DNA from: Eucalyptus grandis
Taxonomy: Eukaryota; Streptophyta; Magnoliopsida; Myrtales; Myrtaceae
Assembly (NCBI RefSeq): GCF_016545825.1
Contig: NC_052615.1
Location: forward strand, 23,490,520 to 23,554,519
Reading direction: 5' to 3'
DNA length: 64,000 bases
Below, piece after piece: positions 1-22,100 of the stretch. Within the stretch, counting starts at the first letter, position 1. Each line of letters starts with the position of its first letter. The position numbers and the translations under genes are program-made. Below the pieces are notes generated by a model that saw nothing but the letters and a program-made list of their open reading frames with translations, searched no databases and had not been told where the DNA came from.

Positions 1-1360
1 TTGAAATGAGTTCATTTTCTCAAAAAATGACCTAAAGTGGACACTATATCAAAAAATGATCCAAAGTGGCTAATTTTGTCTCAAATGAGGACCCAAACTT
101 TTAATCTTATTTACAGCTTGGGGTAGTTTTGTCCAAGAACATTTTTTCTTAATTTTTTTTCTTTCTTCATCTTCCTCACACCTCCTCCTTCACTCTACAT
201 TGCCTCCTTCTTCAACACCATAATTAGGGCCCCTACCAACGACCTCGTGAGCTTCATGTCATCACGTAGTTGGTCCTAGTGACAAGAAGTCAAATTGGAG
301 TTATTAGCTACTGGTCACCTTCTCGGATACTAAAATCCTCAGTTCCTCACGATGCATCAAATCTCGGCTCGCTTGTGCTCAACCTAAAGCACGGATTGAC
401 CTCCATCTGACGACGAAGATGCTGGATTTTCTATTAGGGGCAGCAGTTGATGAGGTCGAGAGCTCGAATAGGACTTGTCAATGGCAGCAATGGGGTAACG
501 AAGTACAATAATTTCTATAGTTAATGATGTCAAATACGACTAATAATCAATCTCAAGATGGGTATCAATTAAGAAGAAGAGCTATGTCGATGAGAATGGC
601 AAGAGTGTGGTGGGTGTCTCCAAACTAGGGATTATTGAAAGGAGGCATTGGCATTGCAAAGGGGAAGGGGATCTTTGAAAGATTGAATTTACGCAAGAGA
701 GGCAAACCCAAATTTAAAATTGATGAGGAAACTCTTGCCAAGGTTGAAATAGTCGCCAGCTAAAACAAAATTGTTCTTTGGCATGAAATTATTGATCACC
801 AAGTGTTAATTGAATAGAGGCATAAGTTAGTCAAACAAGATGATCTGGCAATGCTTGGATATTGCTACTATGTTGTTGCCAAGCAGGACTAAAAACAACA
901 TAAAAAATTGCAATTGCTGGGTTAGCGGAAGGCCTGGAATAAGTGGAGTTTGATGCACTCTTAAGGTGAGAGAAATACGTCGCTAAAGGGATTAGTTGCA
1001 TAGCTTGGGAGTTGGACAAGAAGTTAAGTCTCAACAAAAGCAGATTCATATTATGACTTTGAGATTAGAATTTGCGATGAATGTTGGAATAAAAGAACTT
1101 ATTTTTTAAAGCTCATTTCAACGTCGTGGAATTGTCTACAAATCATTTTGAGGAGCGAAAATTTAAAATTTTCATTGAATTAGACTACGTTGTAATGGCT
1201 TGTGTTAAAGAAAACTCAATCTTGGTCATACAACGAGATGACACAGAGCGATGGAGGGGCTGATAATGGAGGTGATGTAGAGAGTTGGTCATACAACAAG
1301 ATGTCCACTTTAGGTCTTTTTTTGAGAAAATGGCTCAACTTCGATCCTTATTTGAGATTT
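1..1360. mobile_element. Decayed inverted-repeat DNA element, left end cut by window
   Basis: The arm at about 10-45 (cattttctcaaaaaatg then acctaaagtggaca) is found again, reverse complemented, at about 1287-1330 (gtccactttaggtc then tgagaaaatg). Such facing arms about 1.3 kb apart are typical of a non-autonomous DNA transposon. The interior shows no intact ORF and no family motif I recognise. The outer terminus and target duplication cannot be judged because the left side runs into the window edge. Confidence 0.5.
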
Positions 1361-1370
1361 TTCCTATAAA

Positions 1371-2591
1371 TTTGATAAATTTTAGGGCTTAATTATATAT
1401 TTTGTAAATTTTAAAATTTAATTATACTTTCATGATAATTTTAAGACTTACAATGTTCTTATCTTATCACCGTCAAATTTCTGTTCAATGATGCCGTTTA
1501 AAAATGCTAATATTATTCCTTGGGTATTCGGCGACTCAAGGATGTTCACGTGGAAGGATGACACACCATCCGAGAACTTCCTGTCTTCGTCGTCGGGTGC
1601 CAAACAAGTTCAAGATTCCTTTTTTCCCTTCAATTTTCGTACATTGCTTGGATACAGCCACCCGTTTATCCATGCCACATTTGTCAGGGAAATCATTTTT
1701 TTGATCCATTTCAATTTTTGTCGCCAACATCCAAAATTTGAATGCTCAAGTTTTCTCCTCTTGTTTCGAAACCATTCAAATTTCGTCGACGGCCTCAGTG
1801 ACGATAGCCGTGAGTCATCAGTATATGTGGAATGAGACGTTGAACTTATAATGGTAGTATTAGACAGAAACTTGACAAGAGCCAGATATGTCTACCAACT
1901 AAATGTTGGGGTTTGTAATCCAACACAAAAAGCTTGAGTCAGAATCAAGCTCCAAGCTAAAGTACGTGTTTCTTTAATGAGATAAAAAAAGAAGTTCGAA
2001 TCAAAATGAAGAACCAAATTTTTTTTTGGTCGAAAAAATTAAGAACGAAGTCAAAGTTTGTGTTTTATTAGGAAAATTAGGTCAAGAAAGAAAACGGGAG
2101 GAACGCAAAACCTGAGATATTCATATCCAGAAGGTACAATGGAGATGACCGGCTGACCTGGTGGTCCGTTCATAAATTCCCCTATCCACTCGCTTCCCTC
2201 CAAAGTCATCGACCGTTACACGAGCAGTGGCCATCGCACTGTCCAGACGTACGAAGGAAAAGGGACTGACCCTTATTTCGAATGCTTGAGCACTCCAATC
2301 CCCTTGAGCTGATTGCGCGCACGTGAGATTCATGCATTTGCGCTTGCAAAACAAGCCACAGTGCTGAAGAATCAAGGCTCGACATGAGTACTGATACTGA
2401 ACTATACCTGGGGATTTCATTCGATCGATTCTACAAGCGTCCAAGTTTCAAGAAAGAGCTTCAGACCTCTTCGACAAGGACACGCATGTCGTCTCCTAGG
2501 GGACACATCCTGTCCGAGGCCTAGCTGCACAAAATTTGCAATAAAAAAAAAAACATTCCCAACCCGACAAAACTTGCATACTTTATACACA
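1371..2591. other. Intergenic DNA and probable 3' UTR side of SEC23
   Basis: AT-rich sequence between the left-edge transposon and the SEC23 stop codon (the gene reads leftwards). Short ORFs here have no recognisable family. The part nearest 2591 should include the SEC23 3' untranslated region. No clear plant polyadenylation motif stood out, so its end is not placed. Confidence 0.4.
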
Positions 2592-13807
<11,216 letters not shown>

Positions 13808-13990
13808 CGGGGGCGGGCGGCGGGCGGCGGCGACGGCGGCGACGGCGGCGGCGACGAGGGTGGAGGGTGGAGGGAGGAGAGGTGGGAGTGTCAGCAGTGT
13901 CCGGAGATGCCGATCCTGCTTTCTGAACCGGTCACTGTCCGACCTTTCTCTTTGTAATAACTGATTTGATCGGAACTGCATTATCAATTT
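13808..13990 (-). promoter_or_regulatory. SEC23 5' leader / proximal promoter with CGG-type repeats
   Basis: Immediately upstream of the SEC23 start is a (GGC/GGCGAC)-rich run at about 13,813-13,857 on the plus strand, typical of GC-rich 5' UTRs of plant housekeeping genes. No TATA box is convincing. The transcription start is not determinable from sequence alone. Confidence 0.4.
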
Positions 13991-14189
13991 GTGGCAAAGT
14001 TACAATAAAAAAAAAAATGTAATCAAATTCTAAAAGTTAATTGACTGAAAATATTAACTTAATTTTTTTTTTTTTTTTTTGATTTTCACTGGCACATGAT
14101 GATACAAAAATTTGAAGGAAATTAAGTAAAACTGAAATTTAAAAAGGAAAAGAAGAATAACAGAAAAAAAAAAAAAAAAAATTAGGGGG

Positions 14190-16130
14190 AGGTTGGAAGG
14201 GGCTTGGCCATGTCCAGGGTCCCCGGCCCTCGTGCAGTGGTGGCGCCGCCGCTTGTGCACTTCCGAAATGGGCCTCGCTTATTTTGCAATCCTCCCTCTA
14301 AAATCACCATTGAAAATGGAAATTGGATCATGAAATGTGGAGAACTTGTTCTGCTGCTTGGAGCGTCTAACTTCTCACCGGCACAAGAATATGCAGAGGA
14401 GGGCTAAGCTACCCGAGAATTAAAGGCTTTAGAATTAGCTTGTTCTGTCTATGGATCAGTGCCCCCAGAATCTTAAAGAAACATTTCGATTCGTTTCCTT
14501 GATGTTTAGCCGCTCGACATGCTTGTCAATGCTTAATGACAGCAACAGAATGACAAAACCAAAGTTTGATGCTGGTGAAGATGTTATATCCGCCATGGAC
14601 AATGATCATTTTGCTTTCGAGCAATTCTGTTTCACTTACCTCTTTTGGACCAAAGCCTGGACCCCGGTTGGTGAATTTTTATGTGGAGTTTTAAATGATA
14701 AAGGGCGAGGAGGTTTCGATTCAAGCAGCTGAGAAACGGTCCATAAAAGAGCTGACGATGTCATCCGAGGTTGTGAAGGAAGTCACGAGGCTCGAGAAGA
14801 AGTTGGGACAATTTAAGCAGAACTGCTGCTTGTACTCCCTGGTGAGCTGCGGCTGTCAAAGTGATGGGGTTAGCACTAGCAGTGGTAGCAGCGCAAGCAG
14901 TAGCTCTGAGGAAATCACATATGAGGCGAAGCATACGAGGGTTCAAAGACGCACAGGAGGCGAAGTTATTTGTCAAATTTTGTAACAACTGAAGATCAAA
15001 GCACTCTCCAGAAAGTGGACTAGGGTTGCCGTCGAAGTGACAGGACTAGCAGTAAAAGCGGCACAAGCAGTAGCACTGGAGATTGAGATCTGATTGCTAA
15101 TTGCAAAAGACAAGGTAGAAAGTTGCACAGCAGGCAAAGCTCTGTCTCATTTTGTGAACACTGCAGACGAAAGCATTCTCCAAAAAGTGGACAAGGGTAG
15201 GCGGAAAAGAAAAAAATGGGCACTGTACCAGAAATTTTGTATATAACTAGAGGCATTCTAGATTCGGATTTATAAGCTGCTTCTGTTTCTAACAATGGTG
15301 AAGATTCCTCTGAAGAACATGTTGTTGCATCTGAAGTGGCTTCTGAAATAAGCTCATAATTGGAAAGAAGTACTAAACGGAAAACTGGCGGAATGTTTAC
15401 ATATATCGAGGGTGCTGCAGCTGGAGACAGGCAGTTATCCTTTATCCGCTCTAAGCTGCTATGAAGAAGCTAGAAATGCATCAGGTGGAGTTCCTGCTGG
15501 CTCAGCAGAACTTCAATCTTAGATGAGAAAGAAAGCATGGGTTTGCGATGAAGCAGGTAGAAACATGCTGGAGAGGAAAGGGTTGCACAAAGGTGAGGTT
15601 GCTTTTGCTGATGCATTTAGACAAGTCTCTGGCCATACCGGCATTATACTGATTTATTGCAATCTGTGTCATGGAAGATGGGCATTAGCTGCAAGATGGT
15701 TGCAATAAATTGGACATCTTAAATCGAATCCCTTTTTTCATGATTTATACAAGCAGGCATTGGTAACTGCAAAGCTCGAATGTTGTGAAGCTCTTAAATT
15801 TTAAAGGGCAGAAAAGTCAGAGCTCAGGCTTGTGGAGGAAGATGAAGATTCTATATGTGAGAGCTTGAAGAATGAGGCGTCTGCGTAGCATGCAAACACA
15901 CATATCTGAGGCTTTGGTATGCTTTAACTGCTGATGCGTATGAAAAAGCAGCCTTAGTAGAAATGTCACTCACTCTAGTTATATTCCCAGAACCGCCAAA
16001 GATATGATCTTGAAAAGACATGAAATCTCAGCAAATGAGGCCATCAGAGAGGCACCGTCTGTGTATGAATCATTGTGTGACAGCTTTTTATTAAGTTTCG
16101 ATGCCCTGTGAAGGCAGCGTTATGTACAGT
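14190..16130 (+). pseudogene. Unrecognised, frame-broken coding-like region
   Basis: Protein-like stretches occur in shifting frames on the plus strand: KEVTRLEKKLGQFKQ near 14,780, LAVVAAQAVALRKSH near 14,875, KRKTGGMFTYIEGAAAG near 15,375, MKKLEMHQVEFLLAQQNF near 15,460, and LYKQALVTAKLECCEALKF near 15,750. Each ends at a stop or frame change, with no clean GT-AG junctions linking them. That suggests a decayed gene copy, possibly intronless, rather than a working gene. I do not recognise the family; charged, coiled-coil-like composition is all that can be said. It also contains an internal tandem duplication (separate entry). It might instead be a real gene whose introns I failed to place. 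Confidence 0.35.
14870..15200 (+). repeat. Diverged tandem duplication, offset about 172 bp
   Basis: The segment ending with caaagcactctccagaaag then tggac near 14,998-15,020 recurs as gaaagcattctccaaaaag then tggac near 15,170-15,192. Upstream, gcgcaagcagtagctctgag is echoed by gcacaagcagtagcactgga. Both copies lie in the decayed coding-like region and read VAAQAVAL and VKAAQAVAL in corresponding frames. Confidence 0.6.
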
Positions 16131-17190
16131 TTTCACTTTAAAAGGGTGGGTAGCTTTAAGCACAATTATACCAGGATCCATTCTGACTCATTACTATGAT
16201 CTGACTTCTTAACCAGCTATAATTGATAATCAGCTCTCATTCAACCATTTTCCCAAGACTCCACTCTAGGCAATGTGAGATAAGAGACGCGTCCCCTCCC
16301 TACACACATCCGAGGACTAAGGTGCGGACGCACCACCATCCCTCTTCCTTGTGTACCTTCGCCTGGGCCATCACATGAATATCTTGTCATGACAATATTA
16401 ATGACTGTTCTTTTCAATAATCAACATATAAAATGAATACCGATAAGACATAACATGGTTATTATAACGTATTTAAAGATATCGATGTAATATGATTTTT
16501 ATAAAGTAGAATTTGTGAGAAGCGAGGCTTTTTGCCCGTACTTAATAGGAAAGGTTGCAAGAAAGTGAGAATTTTTTATAATTACTAATTTGCAATATCA
16601 AAGCTCACTAAAACTAATGTTTCTTATTGTTAAACAAACTCGTGGTACTAAACGAGGCAGGCACAAATCATCGTCGGTAGCAAAACGAATGGAGATTGCA
16701 GGAATCTCTTTCAATAAAAATGATCAACCATTTGCAATTTATGCAATTTATAACCAAATGTGCCTCTTTTAGAGCCAATCCTTAAGGAAATATATACATA
16801 TGGTACTTATTATTGGAATATTATTATATGCGATAGACGAATGGAATAGGCTTTAAAGAAAATCCAGTGATATTGTCATCATGAAAGCCCAAAGTTTTGT
16901 AAACAGAATGGTAAATCGATCTAATGTTTTTCAAATTCTCTCTTGATCGAAAGAATGTGAACATAAGAACCCAAACCAATTTCTATACTTGTGATCAACT
17001 TGATAATCTTAGGATTTGTTTGCTTAGGCTTAAGTTTCAGTAGAAATTACTTATTTGCTTTCCTATCAAAACTTAAAATAATATCCAATTTATTACAAAT
17101 ATGCAAAAAAAAAAAAAAAAAATTGTGAAGGTTTAAGGTATCGGGGATCATAAAAGGTCAAAGTATATCTGCTGCAAAATCTAAATAAGA
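16131..17190. other. Intergenic DNA, nothing recognised
   Basis: AT-rich sequence with short ORFs only. No RNA gene, transposon terminus or conserved protein could be seen. Confidence 0.4.
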
Positions 17191-17560
17191 AAATGCTATA
17201 AATAGTCTATACATTTTGGTTAAATGAGCAATATGATTCTTGAACTTTTAAATTATTCAAAATACTCATTGAATTTTAGCCTAAATGTGCAATACGATTC
17301 CTAAACTTTTAATTTATTTAATGTAATCTTCGAACTTTTGGTATGTATTCAATTTAGTTATTGGATTATATGAAAATGTTCAATATTGTCCAAGAACTAA
17401 ATTAAATGAGTATGAAAGTTTATGAACTACATCAAATGAATTAAAAGTTTAGGAATCATGTTAAATATTAAATCAAAGTTCATATATCACGCCAAGTGAA
17501 TTAAAAGCTCATGCACCACATTACATATTAGGCCAAAGTTTTTGTATTATTTGTATTATT
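17191..17560. mobile_element. Fold-back MITE, same family as the one at 21.25 kb
   Basis: The sequence alternates phrases such as gagcaatatgattcttgaac and, on the other side, inverted versions ending ccacattacatattaggcca then aagttt. The left arm and the reverse complement of the right arm match imperfectly throughout, so the unit is essentially one long imperfect hairpin. The same phrases occur in the intron 4 element at about 21,250-21,640. Confidence 0.55.
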
Positions 17561-18600
17561 CTCCCGATCTAAATTAAGCAAGAGGTAAAAATTAAAAGTC
17601 TATTCAAACACAAACCCAAGAGAATAATAAGGTTTTTGTTAATAAGTGTACTAAGAGCACTTATTAAGCCCCAATGAAGGAAACTTTGCAGTTTCGAATG
17701 TACAGATGGCTATCATGTCATGCACAATTAATATCTTGAAAAGTAAGTTGATCTAAATAAATTATAAGCAACAAGTACGCTGTGTGCACTTGTAAGTAGC
17801 ACTCTAAATCATACAATCTCTTATTATTTAAATTGCATTTTATTTATCGTTGTATATGTAGTGCTAGGGTACAAAAGGACTTAGAGGGTCATCATGCTAT
17901 TGTGTTATATTTGAAACATGCCAAGCTAAATTATGAATGTCAATGGAATAAAATTTATCACAAAATACCAATGATATGTATTGTAAAGGATAAAGATCTA
18001 AGTGTTAAAGCTCTCATTCAACCATTTTCCTTGGTAAAAGAGTAGCATTAGATTAGGCAAGCAAGACAGATGGACATCTTTAAAAATTCATTAATCCACC
18101 CATTTTAACATATACATAATAAACAATCCTTCAAGAATTTTTAGGTAATCCTCAAACTCACGATGTAAAGAGTTATTCAACTACATAATAAGAAGCTGGT
18201 CATCGGCTAACTTTTATATATAAGTCATCAATTTTATGCTTCTTATTTGGCGTTATTTGTTTTCTTTATAAATAATCCATATTTCAAATATCTAATTATA
18301 AGAGAAGTCATTTCGAATTTAAAAATCATTTATCACTATAACAAAAAAACAAAAATCCGAGTGAAATAAGCACACCATTAATCCTCGCTGTTTACTAAAA
18401 TACTACTAATTATAAAGGAATATTAAGTACGAATCCCATAGAAAAAAGATTATATTCGGACGCAAAGAAATTTTCCGCCATGAGAAGGCTTGCTTTGGAC
18501 AATTTCATTCGACCACAAAAGGAAAAAAAAAGAATAATCTTATTTATCCATTATTTATTTCCCCTTTTTCGGCCCAAAAAAATACACGCGTAAAGAAATT
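17561..18600. other. Intergenic DNA upstream of BTAF1
   Basis: AT-rich, no recognisable gene or repeat terminus. The part near 18,600 grades into the BTAF1 promoter. Confidence 0.4.
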
Positions 18601-19135
18601 TCGGGTGCTTATATTATCAGATGCGAGCGAGAGCGAGCGAGACAGAGAGGTTAAAGGTTAGAGAGAGAGAGAGAGAGAGAGAGAAAGGTTAGAGAGAGAA
18701 GCCGCTTCGACGACGAGGAAGGAGAAGAGAAGAGATACAGAGGAGAGAGAGGAGAGAGAGAAGAGAGAGAAGGAGGAAGCCTTCCCCTTCCTTTTGCCCT
18801 AACCGTCGCCATTTCCGAGCCCCAGGTAGGTGGCTTCCCGAAATCCCTAATCCCCTCTCCTTCTCCTTCTCCTTCCCGCCGGAATCGTCGGGCCGCCGTC
18901 GCGAGCGCGACATGCATCGCCGCGGCGGTGCCGGTTTGCTCGGGATCTGAACGGCGCGCGCGGGGTGTGACGCAGGGTCGCCGCTTCGCTTCGCCCCGCC
19001 GGCAGCGCTTCCGCCGCCGCGAATCGGGGTTCGTGATTGGATGATCGAGGATGCGGCCGCGGCTTCCGGATTACGTCTAGAGAAGGCATTGTTGCTGTTG
19101 CGGTGGTGGCGGCGGCGTCGTCGCGTGGTGGTGCC
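18601..19135 (+). promoter_or_regulatory. BTAF1 5' leader with GA-rich microsatellite
   Basis: A (GA)n tract at about 18,659-18,682 followed by GA- and CT-rich sequence precedes the start codon, as is common in plant 5' UTRs. A possible 5'-UTR intron could run from the GTAGGTGG after cgagccccag (about 18,826) to the cag near 18,976, but this is inference; transcripts would decide. No firm TATA box. Confidence 0.4.
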
Positions 19136-22100
19136 ATGGCTCAGCAGTCGTCCCGTCTCAATCGGCTCCTCACTCTTCTCGACAGTATCCTTTTTCGACC
19201 TCGCGGCTTTTTTGGATCTGGCATCGCTCGGTCGGTGCGGTCGATTGGGCGAATTTGTGGTTTTTTTTTTCCTTAACGAATTGTGTTTTTAGCTGGTTCG
19301 ACTCAATCCACGAGGTTCGCCGCGGCTCGCCAGATTGGAGATATCGCCAAGTCGCATCCCCGCGACTTGACCTCTCTATTAAAGAAGGTATTTTTCTTCC
19401 TTTTTCCAATGCCATTGGGACGACTCCTCTAATCTAATCATCAACGAAGATATGTCTTGCTGCTGTTAGCTCGCACTCCGCATTAGAAATTTCATATGGG
19501 CATGATGACAAGTTTTGGGAAGAGTTATTATATATTGTGCTGTTCAATATTAGAGGTAGGACCGAGGCTAATATGCAGAGTTGGGATATGCACGAATATC
19601 GCTGTATATGAAAGTAAAAAGAGGAGACTTCTGCAACATAAATTTGATCAAAAACAAGAGAGAAGCTTTTCTGATAGGGGTTCTCTTAGATACAGAAACA
19701 CAATGTTTGTTTGGTATTATTAGCTTTTGACGCTGCAGTGTCTGAGGCTGCCCTGTGCTAGAGTTTTGGCCATTATTGGTGCTGGACAGATGACACTTAC
19801 ATGTGCTGTAATGATAAGGATTTCAGGAAGTGCTAGGCTAGCTGAAGGTTTGGCAAATGGTTAAATAAGGTCTTCAAAGTATGATATGTTCCTTAAAATA
19901 ATAATATTTTTATCTCTTACAGCTGTGATATCAGTTTTCCAAGAAGTGCTAATGTTTTTTGCACCTTATGATCCTCATTTGCTTATGTGAGTACAATTAT
20001 TTGATTAGGTTGCTCAATACCTTCGTAGTAAGAATTGGGATACGAGGGTTGCTGCAGCTCATGCAATCGGTGCCATTGCTCAGAATGTTAAGCACACATC
20101 CGTGAATGACTTATATGCTGCCGTTGAGATGAAGATGTCTGAGACTGGGATAGATGGCTCTCTCGGAAACATCCTTGCATGGCCTAATCAGTCTAAATTT
20201 GTGTCAAGTATTTCATTTCAAAGGTTGCATATGTTCTCATGATCTATTTCTGGTTTGCCTTGAGTGATTTCTGTGGTGAGAGTGGTTATGGACTGGGAAA
20301 ATGCTAGAACCAAGTATATGTGTAGGTATTTTCTGGACGAATTTATCGTTGGTTTTCTGATTTTTTTTTTTTTTAACCTTACTGTAACAGCTTTGATTTG
20401 AACAAGGTTTTGGACTTTGGAGCCTTATTGGCATCAAGGGGTCAGGTAAAGTGCTCTGTTGGACTTTTAAACCAGCGTTTAATGCTTTTTGAGAACCTTT
20501 TTGAATAATTTTGAGTGCCAGCTCGTCATTTTCAGTCTGTGGGTTTGCTGCCTCCACATATGGAGAACTTTTTCTCATTGCTTACAATTTAATGAGCAAC
20601 TTATAGTACAAGCACCAAAAACAGCATTTTACCTCTAGTGTGGTTGACTATAAATAATTTGATTACCATCTTGTGAGAAAAGAGAAGTTTGTAAGGAAAA
20701 CCGGCACTTTTCTTCTACATGCAATCTGAATCTTCCAAATGCCTCACGGCCTTACGTTGACGTAGTCTCTTTCTTCTTACTACTAGTTGTCTATATTCAG
20801 TCTCTCATGCTGATGGGAGGAGAGAGCAACTAATATCAATGTATTAAGTATCATATATGTTTTCCCCTATATGGTTGCTTGGTCACTCTAGAAAGCCATT
20901 TGATGGAGGATTTTGGAAACTTAGAAAAGTGGAGAATAAGTATTTGCAGACGTTACTTATATGTGTGAGTGGAGAGCTTGCTTGTTACGCCACCTAGAAA
21001 TTTCAGTTGCATAGACAGAAAAGTGGTACTACTTCTATTTTTTCACTCAGTGTTTTTTGGGTTGCGCTAGAGAAGGAGATAGGAAGATAAGTAGTTCGGA
21101 ATAGTTCCCCTATTTATTTTTATTTATTTTTTAAACATTTCTAATAAAGGATACTTTTACTTGTTGCGAAGTAATGTTTCTAGGTAGCTCTCTCCTTTTT
21201 GTTGCTTTGAATGAATTATGCAAGAGTTTTGAGGTGCCATGCTATTGGGGGCCAATTACATAAAAGGTCTTTGAACTTTGGCCCGATTTGCAATGTGGTC
21301 CATAAACTTTGAACTATGTCCTCCATAAAATTTAGCCCAATATACAATGTTGTCTCTAAATTTTTAATTTCTTTAATGTGGTCCATGAACTATTGGTAAA
21401 TGTTTAATCTAGTCTTTGGATTATTGTATCCCTTGATTCCATCTAGTCCCTGGATTATCTAGTCGAACGACTAAATTGAACATTTACTAAAAGTTTAGGG
21501 ATCACATTGAACAAATTAAAACTTTAGAAACAACATTGCACATCGGGCTAAAGTTCAAGGATCACATTGAACAATTTAAAATTTCAAGGACCACATTGCA
21601 CATTGGGCCAAGGTTGAAGGATTATTTTTGTCATTTACCTTTCTATTGATAATAAATGGCTGTCTGTTGTATAGTTTGAGATGGTTTGAAGACATTGTGA
21701 AAGATTTGACCCTTTATAAACTTCGTGACTCCTTAAGAGGAGGTGATCATCAAAGGGACACATATCACGAATTGCAAAGTGCATTAAGTCACTTACAGGA
21801 ACACTTAAAAGTATAGGTGTTGTATGGGCAATTGACCACTATATGCCTTTGAGATTCTAGAGTTTAACATCAAGTGTTTGATGACTTGCTCAATGTTATT
21901 GATTACACATGGTCATACTAAATTTCAAGGGAACCATCATCAACTAATCGTTCCGTTTCCAATCAATTTTTCCCTCTCCCATGTCTCAGGAGAAGGAGCC
22001 AAGTTGTAGCAGCATAATAAACAGGAAGAAATGCAAAAACTTAAATAGAATAAAACTCTTGATATACATTTGCCATGTGTAATTGTCATTCCATGACTCT

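Noticed and set aside
1488..1835. 115-codon plus-strand ORF downstream of SEC23
   Set aside because: No recognisable motif, overlapped by ORFs in other frames, and no splice context.
16590..16772. 60-codon ORF with a KRGRHKSS basic stretch
   Set aside because: Isolated short ORF in AT-rich intergenic DNA, with no family and no supporting context.
18651..19137. Minus-strand ORFs over the BTAF1 leader
   Set aside because: They arise from the GA/CT-rich 5' leader read backwards; composition only.
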